Below are positions 7,221 to 11,978 of a DNA stretch of 11,978 nt, piece after piece. The notes under the pieces are model-generated. The model made no database searches and had not been told where the DNA came from. It saw nothing but the letters and a program-made list of their open reading frames with translations. Position 1 is the stretch's first letter, and each line of letters opens with the position of its first letter. The position numbers and the translations under genes are program-made. Source of the stretch: Methanobacteriota archaeon (GTDB lineage Archaea; Thermoplasmatota; Poseidoniia; Poseidoniales; Poseidoniaceae); the NCBI GenBank assembly GCA_002731395.1, contig PCBQ01000032.1, positions 12,196 to 24,173 of the forward strand, given 5' to 3'.

Positions 7221-7967
7221 TCACTCTGCTTCCGTCGAAAGAAAGCGTGCGCCACCAGGCAGGCGCACGTCCGATGCGTTCCGAAAAAGCTCAGGAGAAG
7301 CGTTCAGGAGTGCACCGAAGAGCAAACCAAGCCCCGTGCCAAAGGGGATCCCTGTCAACATCCGGGTCAAGGGGTTGGATTCGTAGTCGGTCAACAACTG
7401 GGTAAAACCGTCCACGCCAAGCGGCACCACCGTCAACGCTCCAATGCCATAGAACGCCACATGGCGCCAACGTCGGTGATAGATGCCTTCCTGCCATGCC
7501 TCCGGCAAAACGGAAAGTGCCGTATCGGTGACGGTCCATCGGTTGATGGATCGTCGGTGCACGATGGCCCCACCCACCATCAATCCAGCAAAGATGCCCA
7601 AATCCCGAACACAGACCGGCATCTGGTTGCCGTTGATCGTCCACGATCGTTCTGCGAGGTTGTGGCAGTTGAGGTCGCCAAAGGCGTAGGCAATGGCGTG
7701 TGCTGTGGGCAGTTCGGTCCAAGCAAAATGCACCTCAGGGTTGACCATGGTGTCGGTGTGGGCGTCATAGCGCGGCTGGTTCCCGTAACTGAGCGCACCG
7801 TCTTCCGTGGCATAATCGAAGGCATTTGCACGTCCGTGAAGCTCCGGCACTGTACCGGTGGGCAGCGTCAGCGGTGCGATGAACATGGCCAGAAATAAGG
7901 TGGTGCTCAAGCCGAAAATCATCGCACCGACCCGCATCTCGCGGTCCCGTGCTTCGCCCTTGGCCAT
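7221..7967 (-). CDS. DUF2085 family predicted membrane protein
   Basis: 248 residues from ATG 7967. Helix 1 is at about 13-35 (MIFGLSTTLFLAMFIAPL), followed by an exposed segment (37-97). The DUF2085 signature is then clear: CHNLAERSW (101-109), NGNQMPVCVRDLGIFAG (112-128) and, downstream, PLGVDGFTQLLTDYESNPL (182-200) with TGIPFG. Further helices lie at about 123-135, 167-185 and 205-222. In family members the segment usually reads PVCARCTGIY; here Cys119 remains but the second Cys is Asp122. The family has no established function; the Cys/His pattern suggests a metal or redox role, which is inference. Its stop codon (7221-7223) directly abuts the TGA of the convergent kinase gene. The start is 29 bases from a divergent gene, and I see no clear TATA box. 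Confidence 0.82.
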   Translation of the reverse strand: MAKGEARDREMRVGAMIFGLSTTLFLAMFIAPLTLPTGTVPELHGRANAFDYATEDGALSYGNQPRYDAHTDTMVNPEVHFAWTELPTAHAIAYAFGDLNCHNLAERSWTINGNQMPVCVRDLGIFAGLMVGGAIVHRRSINRWTVTDTALSVLPEAWQEGIYHRRWRHVAFYGIGALTVVPLGVDGFTQLLTDYESNPLTRMLTGIPFGTGLGLLFGALLNASPELFRNASDVRLPGGARFLSTEAE

Positions 7968-7984
7968 ATCTCAACCAAATCGCC

Positions 7985-7990
7985 GGAGGG
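7985..7990 (+). promoter_or_regulatory. Shine-Dalgarno site for the 7997 gene
   Basis: GGAGGG ends six bases before the ATG at 7997, within the 29-base gap between divergent genes. It favours 7997 over the in-frame ATGs at 8015 and 8042. Confidence 0.55.
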
Positions 7991-7996
7991 CGATGA

Positions 7997-8656
7997 ATGC
8001 TCGCCCGAAGGTCCATGCCTGAGCGATGGCTGGCAGCGACCATGGCGAAGAGGAAACGCCAACGCCTTGCTGACGTGCTCGGCGGCGCCATCCTCATCGC
8101 AGCGTACGGTGCGGCGGGGGCGTTCACCGCCTCACTGGTCGAAGACCCGCAAGACCTCCGCCGACACCTCGTTCTCTCAGGCACCTCCTTCGCGGTACTT
8201 TTCGCCGTGCTGTTGCCCCTCCTGCTCAACCTTGAGCCCGCGAACACGGACGATCGGGTGAAAGCCGACGTACGCACGCGGCTCGCGGCCCATGACGAGG
8301 GGCGAGGCCGCTGGCGCCAACTCAGCCATGCACGCCAGGAAGCGGCCGGATGGCGCATCGACATGCACGACCTGACCGACGTGGAAGGGGTCGTGTCGAC
8401 GGTGGTCGACCTCGCTGCGGACCACCATCTGAAACTCATTGTTGGTGAGGGTTCAGCACGCTCGAAGGACCCCACCTTGCGCCCCAGGGTCGAGGCCGTC
8501 CTGCGAGACGCCTTCCCACCCTCCCGAATCCGCCACGGGAGGAAATCCCTCAGCACCATCCCTGATGCTGCCGTGCAAGGTGGTGGGAGCCTGAAGCTCC
8601 CCGTGATGCTGATGACCCTCTCCCTCGTTTTCGTCGCCCTGCTCCTGCTGCGCTGA
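7997..8656 (+). CDS. Unrecognised three-helix membrane protein
   Basis: 219 residues. Start ATG 7997 is supported by GGAGGG six bases upstream; ATG 8042 (reading MAKRKRQR) is a plausible alternative that removes 15 residues. Helices are predicted at about 25-48 (rich in Ala and Gly), 57-79, and the extreme C-terminus 199-218, ending LLLLR. Between helices 2 and 3 lies a soluble domain of about 115 residues, rich in Arg, Asp and His, with pattern GWRIDMHDLTDVEGVVSTVVDLAADHHLKLIVG and a later PRVEAVLRDAFPPSRIRHGRK. By the positive-inside rule this domain is probably cytoplasmic. I recognise no family. It is 21 bases upstream of the M61 gene and probably co-transcribed with it. Confidence 0.65.
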   Translation: MLARRSMPERWLAATMAKRKRQRLADVLGGAILIAAYGAAGAFTASLVEDPQDLRRHLVLSGTSFAVLFAVLLPLLLNLEPANTDDRVKADVRTRLAAHDEGRGRWRQLSHARQEAAGWRIDMHDLTDVEGVVSTVVDLAADHHLKLIVGEGSARSKDPTLRPRVEAVLRDAFPPSRIRHGRKSLSTIPDAAVQGGGSLKLPVMLMTLSLVFVALLLLR

Positions 8657-8677
8657 CGAGCAAGGTCAATAGAGGCC

Positions 8678-10471
8678 ATGACCGGTCTGTCAACCATGTC
8701 CAGCGGACTGACCTTCCACGCCGACGCCACAGAAGGCGGTAGCCGTCGCTTGCTCGCTGCGGTTGAATTGGAAGGCCCCTTCCCAACAGGTCGCGTCGAC
8801 CTCAGTTTTCCGCGTTGGATTCCAGGGTCCTACACCTTGCGCGATCCGGTGCAGTACGTCGACGGCATCGAAGCCACCGATGAAAACGGGCAGGTGCTTT
8901 CATGGCAACGCCCGGACCCCCATCGCCTGAGGGTCAAGGTGCCCCCCAGCGTCAAACGCGTGCGGATTCAACACGAAGTGATGGCGCTCGAAATGACGGT
9001 TCGATCCACACACCTCGACGACGGCCACCTTCACCTGATGCCTCCGTTCACGTGGTACCTGCCCGACGATGCGGATTGGTCGAAAGGTGCGGAGGTGCAC
9101 CTGAACCTGCCCGACGCATGGACCCCTTACACGCAACTCGAAGCCGTGCAGGGACGCACCTCTGCAGGCCACGTCTTTCACGCACCGGACCGTGATGCCT
9201 TCCTTGACGGCATCATTGAAGCCAATGCTGGACCCAGCAGAGCCTGGGACGTGGACGGACGACCGCATGTCCTGAACATCTGGGACAGCGCGGGCCTGCC
9301 TGTTTCTTCCGACATGATCGACCGCTTCGTGGAGGATGCAACGAAGATCATCAAGGAGCATCACGCCCTGTTTGGGGTCCCGACGAAGGACCCATACCTC
9401 ACTGTGCTCCACCTGACCGACACGATGAGGGGGGGACTCGAACACCTTGGCTCGCAAACATCCATGATGCCCCGTGCTTCACTCATCGATGGAGAGAAGG
9501 CCCTCTACAGGGACCTCATCAGCCTGTTCAGCCATGAGTACCTCCACCAATGGAACGTCAAACGGCTCAGACCCAAGGTGTACCTTGAATACGACCTTTC
9601 CAAAGAAATCCCCTCACCCCTGTTGTGGTGGTTTGAAGGCGGAACGTCATGGCTTGGGGACCTGATATGCCTCCGATCTGGCGCGTGGACGGAGGAGAAC
9701 TGGAGGGAGGAATTCAACCTCAAAGTCAACCGCCATCTCAACCGTCATGGCGCAGCGCACGAATCCTTGGCAGAATCCAGCGAATCGGCATGGACTCACC
9801 TGTACAAACGGACCGCATGGTCCAGCGAGCGCCGGATCAACTACTACCTTGAAGGCGAGTTTGCAATGATGGCCCTTGACGTTGAATTGCGCCGCCGCAC
9901 ACGGGGAGCGCGCGGGCTTGATGACGTCATGGTCGAAGCCTTGCGTCGCCACGCGGTTGATGCTGAGGAGCCAGGCGTCGACCACCGACGCCTGCGTCAA
10001 GCCCTGACCTCAACCGAAGGGGGCCGCAGGCTTGGTGGCATGCTCGATGAACTGATGACGACGCGCAGCGCTCCACCCCTCGCGTCCACGCTCAAGACCC
10101 TCGGCCTGAACTTGGCGCCAAAGGAAGACGGGGAAGAGCACGACGGTTGGCTCGGCATTGGCCTTCGGTCACGTCAAGGCAAAGTCGTCGTGACCACGCA
10201 CCTTGAGGGCTCGCCGCTTCGAAATCACGTCGACGCTGGCGATGAGATCGTGGCCATCAACGACCGCAGGATCACCGAAATCAAGCACGTTAAGCAAGCC
10301 CTCAGCCGTTGCGCAAATCAGAAGGTGCAGGTCTTGACCTCACGCGAGGGTGGCCTCCGGCGGTGCACCGTCATGGCACGCGCGGCAGCAGACCATCGCA
10401 AGGTGGAGGTTTCAGGCAAGGGGAACGCGCTCTGGCGACGCATCACGGCGAGCCGACAGCAGGATGCCTGA
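8678..10471 (+). CDS. M61 family (glycyl aminopeptidase-like) peptidase with C-terminal PDZ domain
   Basis: 597 residues, the usual M61 size. Residues 1-185 are the beta-rich N-terminal domain, with family motifs FPRWIPGSYTLRD (44-56) and PPFTWYLP (122-129). The catalytic domain has GGLEHLGSQTSM (252-263), SHEYLHQWNVKRLRP (285-299; zinc ligands His286 and His290) and WWFEGGTSW (317-325; Glu320 third ligand). A helical part follows (NYYLEGEFAMMALDVELRRRT, 388-408), then a PDZ domain (about 487-570: GWLGIGL, GSPLRNHVDAGDEIVAIN). Family members remove N-terminal residues, with a preference for Gly or Ala. No signal peptide or membrane helix is seen, so it is probably cytoplasmic and may finish peptides imported after outside digestion. 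ATG 8696 is an alternative start; the only purine-rich stretches nearby are AAGG about ten bases before 8678 and a GAGG that is too close. Confidence 0.93.
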   Translation: MTGLSTMSSGLTFHADATEGGSRRLLAAVELEGPFPTGRVDLSFPRWIPGSYTLRDPVQYVDGIEATDENGQVLSWQRPDPHRLRVKVPPSVKRVRIQHEVMALEMTVRSTHLDDGHLHLMPPFTWYLPDDADWSKGAEVHLNLPDAWTPYTQLEAVQGRTSAGHVFHAPDRDAFLDGIIEANAGPSRAWDVDGRPHVLNIWDSAGLPVSSDMIDRFVEDATKIIKEHHALFGVPTKDPYLTVLHLTDTMRGGLEHLGSQTSMMPRASLIDGEKALYRDLISLFSHEYLHQWNVKRLRPKVYLEYDLSKEIPSPLLWWFEGGTSWLGDLICLRSGAWTEENWREEFNLKVNRHLNRHGAAHESLAESSESAWTHLYKRTAWSSERRINYYLEGEFAMMALDVELRRRTRGARGLDDVMVEALRRHAVDAEEPGVDHRRLRQALTSTEGGRRLGGMLDELMTTRSAPPLASTLKTLGLNLAPKEDGEEHDGWLGIGLRSRQGKVVVTTHLEGSPLRNHVDAGDEIVAINDRRITEIKHVKQALSRCANQKVQVLTSREGGLRRCTVMARAAADHRKVEVSGKGNALWRRITASRQQDA

Positions 10472-10850
10472 GCCGGTCCAACCTCACATCGCAGGCCACA
10501 GCAAGACCGCTCAGGTCATATTTCGTGCTTCGAGCAGGCATGACGCCTCGTGTCCGAACGTGGTCCACGATTTCTGCATGGGTGATCGGTCTTTGCGTCC
10601 CACGACGCTCAACGCGAAGGGTGGAAGGGTCCACCAAAAGCACCGGCACGCACAGCAGGCCAAGCCGATGAGCCACCGCCAATCGGTGGTGCCCGTCAAG
10701 GACCAGATGATCGATGGCGTCAACCACAAGCCGAGATCGCATCGCTCCCCAGCGGACGTGCATATGCGCACTCTTCCGAACACGGCTGGGAGCCGTGGCC
10801 TCATGCGGGTGCACATCACCGAGGTCCATGAGGGCGGGACCAAGTTGCAC
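10443..10850 (-). CDS. Small ParB-fold protein resembling archaeal free-serine kinase (SerK-like)
   Basis: From GTG 10850 this is 135 residues; an upstream ATG at 10907 would give 154 but overlaps the start codon of the divergent CCA gene and adds a low-similarity tail. The pattern matches the ParB/sulfiredoxin fold of archaeal SerK: a first strand ending DVHPHE (12-17), LVVDAIDHLVLDGHHRLAVAHRLG (41-64, DGHHR at 10683-10697), VPVLLVD (68-74), and a terminal THAEIVDHVRTRGVMPARSTKYDL resembling the SerK ending ...G...PPKTTRH. SerK makes O-phosphoserine from free serine using ADP. This protein is about 100 residues shorter than Thermococcus SerK as I remember it, apparently lacking the segment between VD and the C-terminal motif, so activity is unproven; a DNA- or nucleotide-binding role is possible. 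Its 3' end overlaps the M61 gene by 29 bases. Confidence 0.68.
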   Translation of the reverse strand: MQLGPALMDLGDVHPHEATAPSRVRKSAHMHVRWGAMRSRLVVDAIDHLVLDGHHRLAVAHRLGLLCVPVLLVDPSTLRVERRGTQRPITHAEIVDHVRTRGVMPARSTKYDLSGLAVACDVRLDRLRHPAVGSP

Positions 10851-10872
10851 CTTTGTCGCTCTCTTCCGTGCG

Positions 10873-10882
10873 ATAAGGATAT
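10873..10882. promoter_or_regulatory. AT-rich element between divergent genes (possible shared TATA)
   Basis: ATAAGGATAT is the only AT-rich stretch in this GC-rich region. Its centre is about 28 bases from both GTG 10850 (minus) and ATG 10906 (plus), the expected TATA distance for leaderless or very short-leader transcripts in each direction. It supports the shorter start of the SerK-like gene. The match to a consensus box is weak on either strand. Confidence 0.35.
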
Positions 10883-10890
10883 GTCGAGTC

Positions 10891-10898
10891 GGAGAAGG
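10891..10898 (+). promoter_or_regulatory. Shine-Dalgarno site for the CCA-adding enzyme gene
   Basis: GGAGAAGG ends seven bases before ATG 10906 and supports that start. Another ATG at 10901 is out of frame. Confidence 0.55.
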
Positions 10899-10905
10899 AC
10901 ATGCC

Positions 10906-11978
10906 ATGGTCGGTGGTGAGGGCGCTGCGCTCGTACCGGCGCTCCCGCCTCATGCCGAGGCTTGGCTCGACAAAATCATGGGTGCACCTGACGGGCTTCG
11001 CGAAGTCGTGAACCGGTTGTTCACGCTCGGATCCCGCGTGTGGCTGGTCGGTGGTTGCGTGAGGGACGTGCTGGCAGACCGTGGACGCGCACCACATGAC
11101 GTTGACCTGGCGGTCGATGTTGAACCTGCGGTCATGCTTGAGGGCTTTGGAGCGATGGCCATCGACACCGGTTCTGCCTTTGGGACGGTGACCCTCAAGG
11201 CCAGTGGAGCCGTCGAACCGTTCCAAGCCACCACCCTGCGCATCGACGGTACCTACGTGGACGGGCGACGTCCAGAAGGCGTCGAACTCGTCACCGACAT
11301 CGCTCTTGACCTCGCTCGCCGAGACCTGACGATCAACGCCATGGCCATCGATCTGGAAACCCGTCAGTTGATTGACCTTCATGGGGGCCGGAGCGACCTC
11401 CGCGCAGGTCGGCTCAGGGCGGTTGGAATGGCCGACGAGCGACTCCAAGAGGATGCCTTGCGTGTCCTCCGTGTCTATAGATTCGCAGCCAGCCCTCCAC
11501 CGCATCATGCCACGTGGAACATCGACGGACCTTTGAGGGCGGCTTTGCGCAACCAAGCATCTGGCCTGACTGCTATTCCCTCTGAGCGCGTCTGGGGTGA
11601 ACTCTCGAGGCTGCTCGATGCGCCGCTGGCCGATCAAGCGCTGACCATGATGCATGAAGACGGCGTTCTACAGGATCTTCTCATCGACCGACATCCTGCC
11701 GCTGCGGGGCTCGAAGCCTTGCGGGGTGAACGTGGATTCGGTGAGGAGCGGCTTGCTCTGCTCCTTTCCGACCATGAGGGACTCATCGTGGAACAAATCC
11801 TTCGTGACCTGAAGGCACCAAAACGATTCATTGCCCGCGTCAAAAGGTTGGTCACCGCCACGCGAACGCCTCCCCCGACCAACGCACAGGACGTCCGGGT
11901 CCTCCGTTACCGTTGGGGCAGAGATACGGACATCATGCTCCGTTTGGTCAACGTTCTCGAAGGCTTGGGTGCCGTTCG
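10906..11978 (+). CDS. Class II CCA-adding tRNA nucleotidyltransferase / poly(A) polymerase family, partial (C-terminus beyond right edge)
   Basis: Open from ATG 10906 to the window end (357 codons, no stop). It adds or repairs the 3' CCA of tRNAs from CTP and ATP; some relatives are poly(A) polymerases. Class II (bacterial/eukaryotic) motifs are in order: VWLVGGCVRDVL (45-56, nucleotidyltransferase GG..RD), DVDLAV (65-70, catalytic Asp65/Asp67), FGTVTL (about 90-95), RRDLTINAMAID (138-149, motif for base recognition and head domain) and EDALRVLRVYRFAA (182-195). The RRDLTIN and EDALR..R.FA motifs are characteristic of class II and are not found in the class I enzymes normal for archaea. The C-terminal helical domain is incomplete; family members are usually 400-470 residues. 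An HD domain, present in some bacterial versions, is not evident in the visible part. Confidence 0.9.
   Translation, partial: MVGGEGAALVPALPPHAEAWLDKIMGAPDGLREVVNRLFTLGSRVWLVGGCVRDVLADRGRAPHDVDLAVDVEPAVMLEGFGAMAIDTGSAFGTVTLKASGAVEPFQATTLRIDGTYVDGRRPEGVELVTDIALDLARRDLTINAMAIDLETRQLIDLHGGRSDLRAGRLRAVGMADERLQEDALRVLRVYRFAASPPPHHATWNIDGPLRAALRNQASGLTAIPSERVWGELSRLLDAPLADQALTMMHEDGVLQDLLIDRHPAAAGLEALRGERGFGEERLALLLSDHEGLIVEQILRDLKAPKRFIARVKRLVTATRTPPPTNAQDVRVLRYRWGRDTDIMLRLVNVLEGLGAV

Noticed and set aside
6887..7405. Plus-strand open frame bridging the kinase and DUF2085 genes, considered as a frameshifted kinase extension.
   Set aside because: The kinase frame reaches its own stop at 7220 without disruption, and the bridging translation is Arg/Pro-rich noise.
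7765..8730. Minus-strand open frame of 321 codons across the DUF2085 start and the three-helix membrane protein.
   Set aside because: The translation is Arg/Ser-rich and low in complexity and would bury the real divergent starts; it is a shadow frame.
10350..10919. Plus-strand open frame of 189 codons covering the SerK-like gene.
   Set aside because: It overlaps the M61 C-terminus and the CCA start, and has no motifs, while the minus strand has DGHHR and related patterns.
10816..11655. Minus-strand open frame of 279 codons opposite the CCA enzyme.
   Set aside because: The plus strand carries all class II nucleotidyltransferase motifs; the antisense product matches nothing recognisable.
1..11978. 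A defence system, CRISPR array, insertion sequence or novel multi-gene mobile system.
   Set aside because: No direct-repeat arrays, transposase motifs, terminal inverted repeats or nuclease/toxin signatures were seen; the genes are metabolic, proteolytic or membrane proteins.

Overview
The window looks like a compact, GC-rich (roughly 60%, by eye) archaeal genome segment. The gene mix (secreted proteases with PKD repeats, an archaeal-style ParB/SerK-like protein, DUF2085) and an archaeal TATA box placed for leaderless transcription suggest a marine Thermoplasmatota archaeon such as Poseidoniales (Marine Group II). That assignment is an inference from gene content, not a measured placement. 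Some genes also carry purine-rich Shine-Dalgarno stretches, so leaderless and leadered starts probably coexist. Nearly every base is coding; no rRNA, tRNA, CRISPR array or insertion sequence was seen.

Layout: (1) 1-3656, minus strand: the first 1,218 codons of a large secreted zinc metallopeptidase (HExxH plus downstream Glu) followed by at least five PKD/Ig-like domains; it runs off the left edge. (2) 3657-3744: an 88-bp divergent promoter region. (3) 3745-7220, plus strand: a likely operon of a secreted, membrane-anchored M28/glutaminyl-cyclase-like enzyme, a membrane protein with a carboxypeptidase-regulatory-like outer domain, and a thymidylate kinase-like protein with an altered P-loop and a C-terminal extension of about 230 residues. 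(4) 7221-7967, minus strand: a DUF2085 membrane protein whose stop codon directly abuts the kinase stop. (5) 7997-10471, plus strand: an unrecognised three-helix membrane protein followed by an M61 PDZ peptidase. (6) About 10443-10850, minus strand: a small ParB-fold protein resembling archaeal free-serine kinase SerK. (7) 10906-11978, plus strand: a class II (bacterial-type) CCA-adding enzyme/poly(A) polymerase, cut by the right edge.

Functionally, three metallopeptidase-type proteins (M30-like, M28/QC-like, M61) lie within 10.5 kb and fit a heterotroph degrading proteins and peptides: the first two are exported and the third is probably cytoplasmic. The other genes are housekeeping (nucleotide kinase, tRNA CCA maintenance) or poorly characterised membrane proteins. 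I see no defence system or mobile element. The most unusual items are the kinase with its altered Walker A motif and extension, the short SerK-like protein, and the class II CCA enzyme in a putative archaeon.
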